Assembly (NCBI GenBank): GCA_900637675.1 | Contig: LR134389.1 | Coordinates: 992,001-1,056,000, forward strand | DNA length: 64,000 bases | Direction: 5' to 3' | Source: Streptococcus equi subsp. equi | GTDB lineage: Bacteria; Bacillota; Bacilli; Lactobacillales; Streptococcaceae | In this document: positions 27,648 through 37,677 of the stretch, piece by piece | Position numbering within the stretch: position 1 is the stretch's first letter | Layout of the letters: each line of letters opens with the position of its first letter | Made by a program: the position numbers and the translations under genes | Notes under the pieces: generated by a model | Told to the model about the DNA's origin: nothing | Seen by the model: only the letters and a program-made list of their open reading frames with translations | Databases searched by the model: none

Positions 27648-28610
27648 GTGAGCTTAATTGAACGAACAATAAAAATGCTATTAGCAACGATGGCTGCAAT
27701 CTTTCTTGCCTCTCAGCTACAGCTGTCTTATGCCATATCAGCGGGAATTATTGCCCTGTTAGGTGTGCTAGACACTAGAAAATCTAGCTTAATTGTTGCT
27801 AGAAAGCGTCTGCTGTCTTTTTTCTTAGCCTTTGCTGTGGCGGTTAGTCTATTTGCCTTATTTGGCTTTGGTCTGCTTTCCATTGGCTTGTATCTAGCGC
27901 TAACCATTCCTTTGCTTTATCAGCTGAAAATAGAGGCAGGTCTTGTTCCTATCACTGTCTTGGTGACTCACCTGATGTCTGAGCAGCGTATTGATTTGTC
28001 AATTCTTTTTAATGAGCTGTTGCTGTTTTTGATTGGGACGGGTCTTGCCCTTCTTGTTAACGGGTATATGGGGTCTCAGGAGCATCGCCTACGCTTGTAC
28101 CACCAAAAGATAGAAGATAGCTTAAAGGCTATCTTGTACCGTTTTGAATCCTTTTTGTTAGAAGGCCAAGGACAAAACGAGGGACAGATGATTAAGGAAT
28201 TAGAGCTTAGCTTAGATGAGGCGCTAAAGCTGGTTTATCGCGAAAGGCACAATACCCTCTTTTATCATACCAATTATCAGGTGCATTATTTTGAGATGAG
28301 ACGTCATCAAAATAGATTGTTGGCGCAAATGGCCTTAAATGTCACTCAGCTAACATCTCAAAGCAGAGAAAGTCTCCTGCTCTCCCATCTTTTTCATGAG
28401 ACAGCTCGTCAGCTGAGTGAGAAGAATTCTGCTTTGACATTGATTGATGATATTGAGCAATTGCTTGAGGTCTTTAGGCAAAGAGAGCTGCCTCAGACTA
28501 GAGAGGAATTTGAAAGACGGGCGATTCTGTTTCAGCTGTTGCAGGATTTGGAGCGCTTTATTCTACTGAAGGTAGAATTTTATCGTGATTACAAGGAAGA
28601 GCAGGCATAG
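27648..28610 (+). CDS. Aromatic acid exporter (ArAE/FUSC) family membrane protein
   Basis: A 320-residue protein with about five membrane helices in the first 140 residues (LLATMAAIFLASQLQLSYAISAGIIALLGVLDTRKSS in part) and a soluble helical C-terminal half. This is the ArAE_1/DUF939 layout. It starts at GTG with AGAGGT upstream. Distant relatives export aromatic acids; the Gram-positive members are largely uncharacterised. It is co-directional with the HsdS-like gene. A copy of the IS1634-like element begins 63 bases after its stop. Confidence 0.85.
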   Translation: MSLIERTIKMLLATMAAIFLASQLQLSYAISAGIIALLGVLDTRKSSLIVARKRLLSFFLAFAVAVSLFALFGFGLLSIGLYLALTIPLLYQLKIEAGLVPITVLVTHLMSEQRIDLSILFNELLLFLIGTGLALLVNGYMGSQEHRLRLYHQKIEDSLKAILYRFESFLLEGQGQNEGQMIKELELSLDEALKLVYRERHNTLFYHTNYQVHYFEMRRHQNRLLAQMALNVTQLTSQSRESLLLSHLFHETARQLSEKNSALTLIDDIEQLLEVFRQRELPQTREEFERRAILFQLLQDLERFILLKVEFYRDYKEEQA

Positions 28611-28634
28611 TAGCTGCTTGCTGCTGTGATTAAG

Positions 28635-28673
28635 AGTCTGGAAAAATCATTTTCTAGGCTTTTTTGCTATAAT
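28635..28673. repeat. Left 39-bp target-site duplication of IS copy 2
   Basis: Repeats at 30590-30629 with one T fewer in the T-run. It ends in TGCTATAAT directly against the IS end, the same arrangement as at copy 1. Confidence 0.93.
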
Positions 28674-28701
28674 CCCGACTTTATCACTTGTTTTAGTCCA
28701 C

Positions 28702-28736
28702 ACCTTACTCAACCTCTTGGTAGAGTAAGGTTTTTT
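28702..28736 (+). terminator. Inward-facing terminator at left end of IS copy 2
   Basis: Same ACCTTACTC/GAGTAAGGT hairpin and T-run as in copy 1. It lies between the host -10 box abutting the IS and the transposase promoter. Confidence 0.8.
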
Positions 28737-28791
28737 AATAAATTTTAACGCTTTTTCTTGTTGTGTATGGTTATATATGTTATAATAAACT

Positions 28792-30513
28792 ATGGCTTTT
28801 ATTAAAACAACAACGAATAAAGAAGGTAGGACGCATGTCTACCTTGTAGAAGGGTATCGTAAAGATGGTAAGGTCAAACAGCGTATCCTTAAAAAATTTG
28901 GTCTCTTAGATGAGCTTGAATTGGAAGAACCAGGGATTCTTGAGCGTCTTAAGCGCGAAGCTAAAGAAGATACTTTAAATAACCCTAAGGTACTCCAGGT
29001 TTCCTATGACCTCCTTGCCCCCATGAACCAACCGGATCAATCTTATGGTTGGATGGTTTTGGATAATCTCTTCGAATCTCTGGGGCTCACAGCCTTTTTA
29101 AAGGGTATCAAAACGAAGTCTGAGTATGACTTAGTGCAAGTGCTAAAGCTATTAGTTTTTCAGAGAATTCTCCGACCAGATAGTAAACTTGCCACCTATG
29201 CCTCTCAAGCAGACTTATTTGGCCATTGGGACATCAGCTTAAATGCCATTTATCGCTCCTTGAACAAATTGAACACCTTGAAAGATGATCTTCAACATCA
29301 TCTTCACAAGGTAGTGAGTCAGATGATCAAACGTGAAGCCAGTCTCGTTTTCTACGATGTCACCAATTATTATTTTGAGACAGATATTCCAGATAACGAG
29401 TTGGTTTCAGAAAATGGAGAGATACTACAAGAAGGGCTTCGAAGACGTGGTCCGAGTAAGGAACACCGTCCAAAACCCATTGTGCAATTAGGACTCTTTA
29501 GGGATACCAACGGTATTCCGATTAGCTATAAACTGTTTCGAGGTAATCAAACCGATCCTGTTACCTATCTTCCAGCGGTTGAGGAAGTCAAAAAACAATT
29601 TGGAATTGAGCGGTTAATTGTAGTCGCCGATAAGGCGATGAATAGTATGGCTAATGTTTCAGAAATGCTCAAGCAAGAAGATGGCTGGCTCTTCTCACAG
29701 AAACATCGCGGACGCCGAGGAGCTCCAAAAGATATTCAAGAACACATCCTTGATTCATCGGATTGGCAATTTAACCCAGAACTTACCTTCGCTAAGAAAT
29801 CTTATATCCGTGAACGGAAGTTAGGGAATAAAAAATCTTCCCCAGTGGTTCAAGAGAAGGTTCTCATCACTTGGTCTAAAAAATATGCCGACCGGGAGCG
29901 CATTCGTCGTGAAGGTGCTTTAGACTATGCCAGTCAGTTAACCAATGCGGAGCTTTTTCGTAGAACCAGTAAAAAGGGAGGCAAGAAATACCTAGAGCTC
30001 CAATATTTGGATAAAGAAACTGGCGAGGTTAAACCCTACTCTCCTTTGATTACGATTGATCAAGAACAGGCTGATTTTGATGCTCAGTTTGATGGGATTA
30101 ATGTGCTTGTCACGAGTGAAATAGAGATGACTGATGAGGAGATGTTAAATGCCTATAAAGAGCTAGCCAAGATTGAAGATTGTTTCCGTGTGACGAGAAC
30201 AGAACTGGAAAGTCGTCCTGTTTACGTTTGGACGGAAAAACACATTCAAGCTCACTTTCTAACCTGTTTCATTGCTTTAGTTCATCTACGCCTCCTTCAA
30301 CATCAGATAGATTGGCAGATGAGTCCTGAACGTATCATTACTGCCTTAAACAGTGCCAAGGTAACACCGTTACAAGATAACTACTACAGACTTCAAGAAA
30401 GCCTTGATATGCAGGAGTTAAACAGACTGCTAGGAATTGAATGGGCGAAGGGAATCGTTAAGTTTGAAGAGCTCAAACATTACGCTAAAAATCCATATAC
30501 AACACTAAAATAA
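28792..30513 (+). CDS. IS1634-like transposase, full length
   Basis: A 573-residue DDE transposase. The N-terminus MAFIKTTTNKEGRTHVYLVE is typical of the IS1634 group. The catalytic core has FYDVTNYYFE (first D), VVADKAMNS (second D) and, after an inserted region, the IEDCFRVTRTELESRPVYVW segment with E, followed by the conserved HIQAHFLTCFIALV. TATAAT lies five bases before the ATG and no ribosome binding site is present, so the message is probably leaderless and poorly translated, a known way for insertion sequences to limit their own activity. Confidence 0.95.
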   Translation: MAFIKTTTNKEGRTHVYLVEGYRKDGKVKQRILKKFGLLDELELEEPGILERLKREAKEDTLNNPKVLQVSYDLLAPMNQPDQSYGWMVLDNLFESLGLTAFLKGIKTKSEYDLVQVLKLLVFQRILRPDSKLATYASQADLFGHWDISLNAIYRSLNKLNTLKDDLQHHLHKVVSQMIKREASLVFYDVTNYYFETDIPDNELVSENGEILQEGLRRRGPSKEHRPKPIVQLGLFRDTNGIPISYKLFRGNQTDPVTYLPAVEEVKKQFGIERLIVVADKAMNSMANVSEMLKQEDGWLFSQKHRGRRGAPKDIQEHILDSSDWQFNPELTFAKKSYIRERKLGNKKSSPVVQEKVLITWSKKYADRERIRREGALDYASQLTNAELFRRTSKKGGKKYLELQYLDKETGEVKPYSPLITIDQEQADFDAQFDGINVLVTSEIEMTDEEMLNAYKELAKIEDCFRVTRTELESRPVYVWTEKHIQAHFLTCFIALVHLRLLQHQIDWQMSPERIITALNSAKVTPLQDNYYRLQESLDMQELNRLLGIEWAKGIVKFEELKHYAKNPYTTLK

Positions 30514-30517
30514 ATTT

Positions 30518-30572
30518 AAAGACCAGCAAAATCCCTTGGGACACAAGGGGTTAGCTGGTCTTTACTTGTTTT
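30518..30572 (+). terminator. Structured right end of IS copy 2, probable terminator
   Basis: Same AAAGACCAGC/GCTGGTCTTT long hairpin as copy 1, five bases after the transposase stop. Confidence 0.75.
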
Positions 30573-30589
30573 TAAGTGATAAAGTCGGG

Positions 30590-30629
30590 AGTCTGGAAAA
30601 ATCATTTTCTAGGCTTTTTTTGCTATAAT
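30590..30629. repeat. Right 40-bp target-site duplication of IS copy 2, with the downstream promoter
   Basis: Duplicate of 28635-28673. It ends with TGCTATAAT (TATAAT at 30624-30629), an extended -10 box that lies 33 bases before the DUF2130 gene. The duplication leaves that gene with its own promoter. Confidence 0.9.
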
Positions 30630-30661
30630 GGCAGTGAGATAATTGCAAGAATGGAGAAATC

Positions 30662-31912
30662 ATGAAAGAACTAAAATGTCCTCATTGCCATACCTTATTT
30701 ACGGTCAATGAGTCTGACTATAGTCAGATTTTAGCACAGGTACGAGGTCAAGAGTTTGACAAGGAGTTGGCACAGCGCTTAGAAAGTGAGATGAAGCTGC
30801 AAGAAGCAAGGGCCAATAACCGCTTCCAAGAGGTGCTTACTAAAAAGGAGCAGGCTATTCAAAGCCTGACCAACCGCTTGGAGCGTATTGAGCAGGAACA
30901 GGCCTATTTGAGGCAACAGGAGCTAGCCCAAAAGGATAAAGAGCTCCTAGAGCTTCACAATCAGCTAGATAAGCTAGAGCTTGAGCAGCAATCAAGGCTC
31001 CAGTCTGCCCTTACAGTTGTTGAAAAGGAACGTGATCACCTAAAAAATCAGCTCGTGCTGCAGGAAAAAGAAAGCGAACTTTCTCTAGCCTCTGTGCGCA
31101 GTGATTATGAGGTGCAGTTAAAGGCTGTCAATGAGCAGGTTGAGTTTTACAAGAATTTTAAAGCGCAGCAGTCAACTAAAGCTATTGGAGAGAGCTTAGA
31201 GCTGTATGCCGAAACCGAGTTTAACAAGGTTCGCAGCTATGCCTTTCCAAATGCCAGTTTTACCAAGGACAATCAAGTGTCTCATCGAGGCTCAAAGGGT
31301 GATTATATTTACCGAGAGCTAGACAATAATGGTGTTGAAATTCTCTCAATCATGTTTGAAATGAAAAATGAGGTTGACACGACCAAGACCAAGCATAAAA
31401 ATAGTGATTTCTTTAAGGAATTAGATAAGGATCGCCGGGAAAAGAATTGTGAATATGCTGTTCTTGTTACCATGCTTGAAGCAGACAATGATTATTACAA
31501 TGCAGGAATTGTTGATGTCAGTCATGACTATGACAAAATGTATGTGGTTCGGCCTCAGCTCTTTATTCATCTCATCGGATTGCTGCGTAACGCTGCTCTT
31601 AATAGCTTAAAATATAAGCAAGAACTGGCGCTTGTCAGGGAGCAGCACATTGATATTACACATTTTGAGGAGGACCTAGAGCATTTTAAGCATGCTTTTG
31701 CTAAAAACTACCAGTCTGCAAGCAATAACTTTAAAAAAGCCGTTGATGAAATTGATAAGTCCATCAAGCGTATGGAGGAGGTCAAGCGCTTTCTAACAAC
31801 TAGCGAAAATCAGCTGCGTTTAGCCAATAACAAGCTAGATGATGTCTCTGTCAAAAAACTAACCAGAAATAATCCAACCATGCGCGATAAGTTTCAAGCA
31901 ATCAAGCCCTAG
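30662..31912 (+). CDS. DUF2130 coiled-coil protein with nuclease-like core
   Basis: A 416-residue protein with an N-terminal zinc-binding CPHCHTLF motif, a long coiled coil (about residues 30-170, rich in E, Q, K and L), and the DUF2130 domain. The domain shows GDYIYRE followed by EILSIMFEMKNE, a D...ExK pattern matching PD-(D/E)XK nucleases. The C-terminal helices follow from about residue 320. The family is widespread and of unknown function; nuclease activity is inferred from the motif only. GGAG lies before the ATG. It stands alone, with truB about 100 bases downstream. Confidence 0.85.
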   Translation: MKELKCPHCHTLFTVNESDYSQILAQVRGQEFDKELAQRLESEMKLQEARANNRFQEVLTKKEQAIQSLTNRLERIEQEQAYLRQQELAQKDKELLELHNQLDKLELEQQSRLQSALTVVEKERDHLKNQLVLQEKESELSLASVRSDYEVQLKAVNEQVEFYKNFKAQQSTKAIGESLELYAETEFNKVRSYAFPNASFTKDNQVSHRGSKGDYIYRELDNNGVEILSIMFEMKNEVDTTKTKHKNSDFFKELDKDRREKNCEYAVLVTMLEADNDYYNAGIVDVSHDYDKMYVVRPQLFIHLIGLLRNAALNSLKYKQELALVREQHIDITHFEEDLEHFKHAFAKNYQSASNNFKKAVDEIDKSIKRMEEVKRFLTTSENQLRLANNKLDDVSVKKLTRNNPTMRDKFQAIKP

Positions 31913-32020
31913 GATTATCTCAGTCAGGCTTATTGATAGAGGCTTTGTTGCTTGTCAAAAGCCTTGTGAAATGGTTATAATAGATAGGCTAATGATCAAA
32001 ACAATAAACGAAAGTAACAC

Positions 32021-32901
32021 ATGATAAACGGAATAATCAATTTAAAAAAAGAAGCAGGCATGACATCACATGACGCTGTTTTTAAGCTTAGAAAGCTATT
32101 ACAAGAAAAAAGATTGGGCATGGAGGGACGCTTGATCCTGACGTGGTCGGTGTTTTGCCTATAGCAGTGGGGAAGGCAACGCGAGTTATTGAATACATGA
32201 CAGAAGCAGGTAAAACCTATGAGGGAGAGGTTACTCTTGGCTATTCAACGACAACAGAGGATGCTAGTGGAGAGATTGTTGACCAAACAGTAGTGCCCTT
32301 GAGTTTGACTGAAGCGATGGTTGATGAGGCAATGACACAATTTATTGGTCAAATGACTCAGATTCCACCGATGTATTCTGCGGTTAAGGTTAATGGGCGC
32401 AAGCTTTATGATTATGCACGAGCTGGTGAAGCAGTCGAGCGCCCTAAAAGACAGGTAACGATTGACCAGTTTGAGCGGACAAGTCCCTTGACCTTTGCAG
32501 GTGGTCTTTGCCGATTTAGCTTTAGGGTGAGCTGTAGCAAGGGGACTTATATTAGGACCTTGGCGGTTGATCTAGGAAGAATGCTTGGCTATGCAAGTCA
32601 TATGTCTTGGCTGGTTCGGACAGCTTCTTCGGGTTTAAGTTTGGATCAGTCCTATACCTTGTCAGAGATTGCTGAGCTGCTGGATAAAAAGGACATGAGC
32701 TTTTTATTGCCTATTGAATATGGTGTTAGTGATTTAGCCAGAGTAGTCGTTAATGACTGGGAGCTGAGAGAGCTTTCCTTTGGTAGAAAAATCGCTCTAT
32801 CATGTGAGGAAAATCTGTTAGCGGCTTTTTATCAGGACAGCTTGATCGCTATTTTAGAAAAGCAAGAAGGGCTTTACAAGCCAAGAAAGGTTTTTATTTA
32901 G
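32021..32901 (+). CDS. truB: tRNA pseudouridine-55 synthase TruB, frame-disrupted
   Basis: Makes pseudouridine 55 in the T-loop of tRNAs. The gene starts at ATG 32021 ([20 protein letters not shown]). Frame is lost within the A-run at about 32105-32111; adding one A gives [22 protein letters not shown], restoring the catalytic aspartate motif GGTLDP. Downstream motifs [19 protein letters not shown] and [16 protein letters not shown] confirm TruB. The repaired protein is about 293 residues, normal for the family. ribF follows after 13 bases; truB-ribF is a common pairing. Probably intact in the organism. Confidence 0.92.
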
Positions 32902-32914
32902 AGAAGATTGATAT

Positions 32915-33847
32915 ATGGATATACAACACATTAAAAGCTATCAGGAGATTGATGAATCAGCTGATACCGTTTTAGTCTTAGGCTACTTTGATGGTCTGCA
33001 CCGAGGTCACAAGGCTCTATTTGATAAGGCAAAGGAAATATCACGTCAGGAAAGCCTAAAAATAGTCACCTTGACCTTCCATGAGTCCCCTCAGCTGGCC
33101 TTTACACGCTTTTCTCCTGATTTTTTACGACACATTACCTATCCAGAAAAAAGGTATGAAAAATTTGCTGAGTATGGTGTTGATAAGCTTTATTTGCTTG
33201 ATTTTACCACGTCATTTTCAAAACTATCCTCTGATGATTTCATTGACCACTATATTGGGCGTTTAAGGGTAAGGCATATCGTTGTAGGCTTTGATTATCA
33301 CTTTGGGTGTGATCACGCAGATAGTCATTACTTAGCTAAACGGATAAAAGGAACCGTTTATAGCATTTCAGAGGTCAAAGAAGACCAGATCAAAATCTCA
33401 TCAACACGTATCAGAAGTCTGATTACAGCAGGAGATGTCGCTAAGGCTAATCAGCTGCTTGGCTATGAGCTTTCAACAAGAGGAATGGTTGTGCATGGTG
33501 ATGCGCGTGGGCGAACCATTGGTTTTCCGACTGCCAATCTTGCACCTATTGATAGGACCTATCTGCCAGCTGATGGTGTTTACGTGACAGATGTGCTGGT
33601 TAGAGGAAAGCGCTATCGGTCTATGACGAGTATCGGCAAGAACATTACCTTTGGTGGTAAAGAGCTGCGATTAGAGGCAAATATTTTTGATTTTAATGAG
33701 GACATTTATGGAGAAACTCTTGAAATTATTTGGCTAGATAGGATTCGTGAGATGAATAAATTTAGTGATGTTAGCACCTTTATCAGCCAACTAAAGCAGG
33801 ATAAAGAAGCTGCCATAAATTGGAAAAAAGATAGCCAAGGCTATTAA
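32915..33847 (+). CDS. ribF: Bifunctional riboflavin kinase/FMN adenylyltransferase
   Basis: Converts riboflavin to FMN and then FAD. The 310-residue protein has the N-terminal adenylyltransferase domain with GYFDGLHRGHKALF and ISSTRIRSLI, and the C-terminal flavokinase domain with GDARGRTIGFPTANL and GVYVTDVLV. It follows truB closely and precedes spx by 42 bases. Confidence 0.96.
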   Translation: MDIQHIKSYQEIDESADTVLVLGYFDGLHRGHKALFDKAKEISRQESLKIVTLTFHESPQLAFTRFSPDFLRHITYPEKRYEKFAEYGVDKLYLLDFTTSFSKLSSDDFIDHYIGRLRVRHIVVGFDYHFGCDHADSHYLAKRIKGTVYSISEVKEDQIKISSTRIRSLITAGDVAKANQLLGYELSTRGMVVHGDARGRTIGFPTANLAPIDRTYLPADGVYVTDVLVRGKRYRSMTSIGKNITFGGKELRLEANIFDFNEDIYGETLEIIWLDRIREMNKFSDVSTFISQLKQDKEAAINWKKDSQGY

Positions 33848-33889
33848 ATTTTTGTATAATAAGGTAAGCACAATTAACAGAGGAAAAGT

Positions 33890-34294
33890 ATGATTACCTT
33901 ATTTCTATCACCAAGCTGTACTAGCTGCCGTAAGGCCAGAGCCTGGCTCACCAAGCATGACGTTGACTTTCAAGAGCATAATATTATTACCAGCCCACTT
34001 AGTCGTGAGGAGCTGTTAGCGATCCTATCCTTTACTGAAAATGGAACAGAGGATATTATTTCAACACGATCAAAGGTTTTTCAAAAATTGGATATTGATA
34101 TTGATGAGCTGTCTATCATGGATTTGATTGATTTGATCGCAAAGAACCCTAGCCTTCTTCGTAGGCCAATCATTATGGATAGTAAGCGCATGCAAATTGG
34201 CTTTAATGAAGATGAGATTAGGGCATTTTTGCCAAGGGATTATCGTAAGCAAGAGCTGCGCCAAGCAACCATAAAGGCAGAAATCGAGGGATAA
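33890..34294 (+). CDS. spx: Spx/ArsC-family regulatory protein
   Basis: A 134-residue thioredoxin-fold regulator that binds the RNA polymerase alpha subunit during oxidative stress. The redox centre is [11 protein letters not shown] (CxxC at residues about 10-13), and the conserved RRPIIMD segment lies near residue 92. Length and motifs match Spx rather than arsenate reductase. The next gene starts one base after its stop, so the two are translationally linked. Streptococci have two Spx proteins; which one this is cannot be told from the sequence alone. Confidence 0.93.
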   Translation: MITLFLSPSCTSCRKARAWLTKHDVDFQEHNIITSPLSREELLAILSFTENGTEDIISTRSKVFQKLDIDIDELSIMDLIDLIAKNPSLLRRPIIMDSKRMQIGFNEDEIRAFLPRDYRKQELRQATIKAEIEG

Positions 34295-34295
34295 C

Positions 34296-34574
34296 ATGTC
34301 AGATCATTATCATTACCCACTTGATGTAAGCTGGAGCACTGAAGAGATAACATCAGTGCTTCATTTTTTAAATCAGGTAGAGTTAGCCTATGAGGCTAAG
34401 GTAGGAGCAGAGGAGCTACTCAAAAGCTATGCTGCCTACAAGGAGATTGTAAGAAGCAAATCACAGGAAAAGCAGATTGACCGCGAATTCCAACAAGCCA
34501 GTGGCTATTCAACCTATCAAGCTGTCAAAAAAGCCAGAGAAATTGAGAAAGGATTCTTTTCCCTTGGAAGATAA
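34296..34574 (+). CDS. UPF0223 family protein
   Basis: A 92-residue protein of the UPF0223 family, seen here as [30 protein letters not shown] and a C-terminal [22 protein letters not shown]. Members usually lie next to spx or an inositol-phosphatase gene, as here. Function unknown. The stop overlaps the start of the next gene by eleven bases. Confidence 0.88.
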   Translation: MSDHYHYPLDVSWSTEEITSVLHFLNQVELAYEAKVGAEELLKSYAAYKEIVRSKSQEKQIDREFQQASGYSTYQAVKKAREIEKGFFSLGR

Positions 34575-35340
34575 ATACGCATTTGCTAAAACGATCATCA
34601 AAGAGGCTGGCCTTCTGATTAAGGATAGAATGAAAGATAGCTTAGCCATTGAAATCAAGACGCAGCATGATGATTTAGTGACCAATGTAGATCAAGAGAC
34701 GCAGGATTTCTTAATTGCTAAAATCAAACAGGCCTATCCTAGTGACCATATGATTGCTGAGGAGGGCGGTATCTGTCATGCTATTACAGATGGCAAGGTT
34801 TGGGTGCTGGATCCTATTGATGGTACGGTGAATTTTATTGTACAGAAAGCCAATTTTGCGATCATGATGGCTTATTATGAGAATGGCGTCGGAAAATTTA
34901 GTCTCATTTATGATGTCATGGCAGATCAGCTTTTTTCAGGTGGAGGAGATTTTGCTGTTACTTTAAATGATCAAGTCCTAGCATCTTATCAGGATAAGCC
35001 GCTTGATCGTAGCTTAATTGGCTGCAATGCAGGTATGCTTTCAAGGAACGATTACAACCTGCACCAGTTGATTGATCAAACCCTAGGAGTGAGGGTTTAT
35101 GGCGGTGCAGGCATTTGCATGACTAAGGTGTTAAGGCAGCAGCTAATGGCTTATTTCTCTTATATTCAACCTTGGGATTATGCAGCGGCAGCCATTATGG
35201 GCGAAAGCCTTGGCTATGTCCTGTTGACCTTGGAGGGAAAGCAGCCAGACTTTCAGTCTAGACAGAAGGTGATGTTTGTTCCCAAGTCTAAACTAGCCAC
35301 CATTCAATCTCTGCTGAAAACAAACGAGAATACCCAATAA
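34564..35340 (+). CDS. Inositol monophosphatase family protein
   Basis: A 258-residue member of the lithium-sensitive sugar phosphatase superfamily. The metal site motifs are AEEGG (near residue 65), [12 protein letters not shown] (near 80) and [11 protein letters not shown] (near 205). The start is set at TTG 34564, ten bases after AAAGGA; the open frame reaches back to 34477 but that would overlap the UPF0223 gene by about 100 bases. Substrate unknown; candidates include inositol phosphates, NADP or related sugar phosphates. Confidence 0.9.
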   Translation: MEDKYAFAKTIIKEAGLLIKDRMKDSLAIEIKTQHDDLVTNVDQETQDFLIAKIKQAYPSDHMIAEEGGICHAITDGKVWVLDPIDGTVNFIVQKANFAIMMAYYENGVGKFSLIYDVMADQLFSGGGDFAVTLNDQVLASYQDKPLDRSLIGCNAGMLSRNDYNLHQLIDQTLGVRVYGGAGICMTKVLRQQLMAYFSYIQPWDYAAAAIMGESLGYVLLTLEGKQPDFQSRQKVMFVPKSKLATIQSLLKTNENTQ

Positions 35341-35347
35341 GATTAAA

Positions 35348-36663
35348 ATGAAAAGCATGCAATTACCAAACGATTTTATTGAAAAATACCAACAGCTGCT
35401 AGGTTCAGAAGCAAAAGCTTTTTTGAGAGCTTTGATCAGCCTGCCATCAGTGCCTACAGGATAAATCCCTTAAAGCACCAATCGGTCTGCCTTGATCCTC
35501 CTATTCCTGATACACCATGGGGTTACTACGGCAGGGTATCAGGAAAGTCTCCTAACCACGTGTCAGGTGTGGTGTATTCCCAAGAGCCTGCTGCTCAAAT
35601 GGTTGCTCAGGTGGCCTCACCTGCCAAGGGAACTAGAGTGTTGGATTTGGCAGCAGCGCCAGGTGGCAAGTCAACTCAGTTACTTGCCTATCTAGAGAAT
35701 ACAGGACTTTTAGTGAGTAATGAGATTTCGACCAAACGCAGCAAGGCCTTAGTTGAAAATATAGAGCGCTTTGGTGCTAGAAATGTTATTGTGACAAATG
35801 AGTCAGCTGACAGACTGGCTGCTGTTTTTCCAGAATATTTTGACACTATTGTCTTTGACGGGCCTTGCTCTGGTGAGGGCATGTTTCGCAAGGATCCAAA
35901 TGCTGTTAGCTATTGGCACAAGGATTACCCAGCAGCATGTGCTAGCCTGCAAAGATCCATTTTAGCAGAGGCGATACCTATGCTAAAGCCAGGTGGTCAG
36001 CTGATTTATTCGACCTGCACCTGGTCGCCTGAAGAAAATGAAGAGGTTGTTCGCTGGCTACTAGAAAGTTATGATTTTCTTGAGCTGGAGCATATCCCTA
36101 AGATCAATGGTATGGCAGAGGGGATCGGTATGCCACAGGCAGCTAGAATGTACCCTCATCGCTTTAAAGGAGAGGGACAGTTTGTTGCTAAGTTAAAGGA
36201 TACTAGATCAACGATTTCCTCTTCAAGCTACAAATCTCCAAGGTCTAACCTCACTCAAGAGCAGCTGAGGCTGTGGCAGGATTTTGAAAAAAATCATTTG
36301 AACATAACCTTGTCTGGCCTATTACAGGTCTTTGGTGATCGTTTGTACTTGTTACCAGATGGCTTACCCTGTCTTCGATCGCTTAAAATAGCAAGAAATG
36401 GTCTGGAATTAGGCACTTTTAAGAAAAAACGCTTTGAGCCTTCCTATGCTCTGGGCTTGGCATTAAGACCTGAAGAGGTCAGCTTATCTGTTGAGATTAA
36501 CGAAGAGGACTTTGTCACATACGCCTCAGGAAATACCATTACCTTACCAGAATCTTATGCTACAGATTGGTATCAGCTGGTCATTAACGGAAATGGTCTG
36601 GGCTTTGCTAAAATAGTTGGTCGCACCCTTAAAAATAGCTTCCCTAAGGGCTTACGTTTTTAA
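35348..36663 (+). CDS. rsmF: 16S rRNA m5C methyltransferase RsmF/NOP2 family, frame-disrupted
   Basis: RNA 5-methylcytosine methyltransferase of the NOL1/NOP2/Sun family. The start is ATG 35348 (MKSMQLPNDFIEKYQQLLGSEAKAF). Frame is lost in the T-run at 35419-35424; restoring one T gives FFESFDQPAISAYRINPLK and joins the main frame. Motifs are LAAAPGGKSTQL (SAM), DGPCSGEGMFRKDP and STCTWSPEENE with the two active cysteines. A C-terminal RNA-binding region follows from about residue 300. The intact protein would have about 438 residues. Confidence 0.9.
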
Positions 36664-36800
36664 GGAATGGCATACCATTAAATTTTTATAAATTTAAATA
36701 AAACTTCTTCCAAAGCATTGTTAGATATGTTAATATAAAGAATATGCTGAAGCTTAATTCTTCGCTATAAACCTTTATTTTTATGAATAGGAATAGAATA

Positions 36801-37667
36801 ATGAAATCGAAAAAGAAATTCTTTTTGTTAAGTCTTTTAGCCTTGTCGGCTTTCTTTTTGTCAGCCTGCTCAAGCTGGATTGATAAGGGAGAATCCATAA
36901 CAGCGGTAGGCTCAACAGCATTACAGCCCTTAGTAGAAGCCGCAGCTGATGAGTTTGGAAGCAATAACCTCGGAAAATCTGTTAATGTTCAAGGAGGCGG
37001 CTCTGGCACTGGCTTATCACAGGTGCAGTCAGGTGCTGTTCAGGTAGGCAATAGTGATGTCTTTGCAGAAGAAAAGGACGGGATTGATGCTGCTAAGCTT
37101 GTTGATCACCAGGTTGCCGTAGCAGGACTTGCTGTCATTGCCAATCCTAAGGTCAAGGTATCTAATCTCACAAGCAAGCAGCTACAAAAGATTTTCTCAG
37201 GTGAATATACCAACTGGAAGCAGGTTGGTGGACAGGATCTTGCTATTTCAGTGATTAATCGAGCGGCAAGCTCAGGCTCACGTGCTACCTTTGATAGTGT
37301 CATCATGAAGGGTGTTACTGCTAAGCAAAGTCAAGAGCAGGATTCTAACGGTATGGTTAAATCAATTGTGTCTCAGACACCGGGGGCCATTTCTTACTTA
37401 TCCTTTGCCTATGTGGATTCGTCTGTAAAATCATTACGATTGAATGGCTTTAAGGCCAATGCCAAAAATGTAGCAACCAATGATTGGCCCATCTGGTCCT
37501 ATGAGCATATGTATACCAAAGGCAAGCCAGACGGCTTAACCAAGGAATTTTTGGATTATGTGCTATCAGATGAGGTCCAAAAAACCATTGTGACACATAT
37601 GGGTTATATTGCTATCACTGATATGAAGGTCGTCAAATCCTATGATGGAAAAGTTACAGATAAATAA
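36801..37667 (+). CDS. pstS: Phosphate ABC transporter substrate-binding lipoprotein PstS
   Basis: High-affinity phosphate receptor, 288 residues. The signal peptide ends in the lipobox FLSACSS, and GSTALQPLV and [15 protein letters not shown] with [13 protein letters not shown] are phosphate-contact segments. ATG 36801 is chosen with AGGA eight bases upstream; the ATG at 36783 has no ribosome binding site. First gene of pstS-pstC-pstA-pstB1-pstB2-phoU. No clear Pho operator was recognised in the upstream 137 bases. Confidence 0.95.
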   Translation: MKSKKKFFLLSLLALSAFFLSACSSWIDKGESITAVGSTALQPLVEAAADEFGSNNLGKSVNVQGGGSGTGLSQVQSGAVQVGNSDVFAEEKDGIDAAKLVDHQVAVAGLAVIANPKVKVSNLTSKQLQKIFSGEYTNWKQVGGQDLAISVINRAASSGSRATFDSVIMKGVTAKQSQEQDSNGMVKSIVSQTPGAISYLSFAYVDSSVKSLRLNGFKANAKNVATNDWPIWSYEHMYTKGKPDGLTKEFLDYVLSDEVQKTIVTHMGYIAITDMKVVKSYDGKVTDK

Positions 37668-37677
37668 TGGGGGAATT

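Larger units (their letters stand above)
28674..30589 (+). mobile_element. IS1634-like insertion sequence, copy 2 (intact)
   Basis: 1916 bp, with perfect 16-bp inverted repeats at 28674-28689 and 30574-30589. It carries one full-length transposase gene, a hairpin terminator inside each end, and a promoter placed five bases before the transposase ATG. It is flanked by a duplication of about 40 bp. It is inserted between the ArAE-type gene and the DUF2130 gene. This is the only complete copy in the window and the likely source of transposase. Confidence 0.96.
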
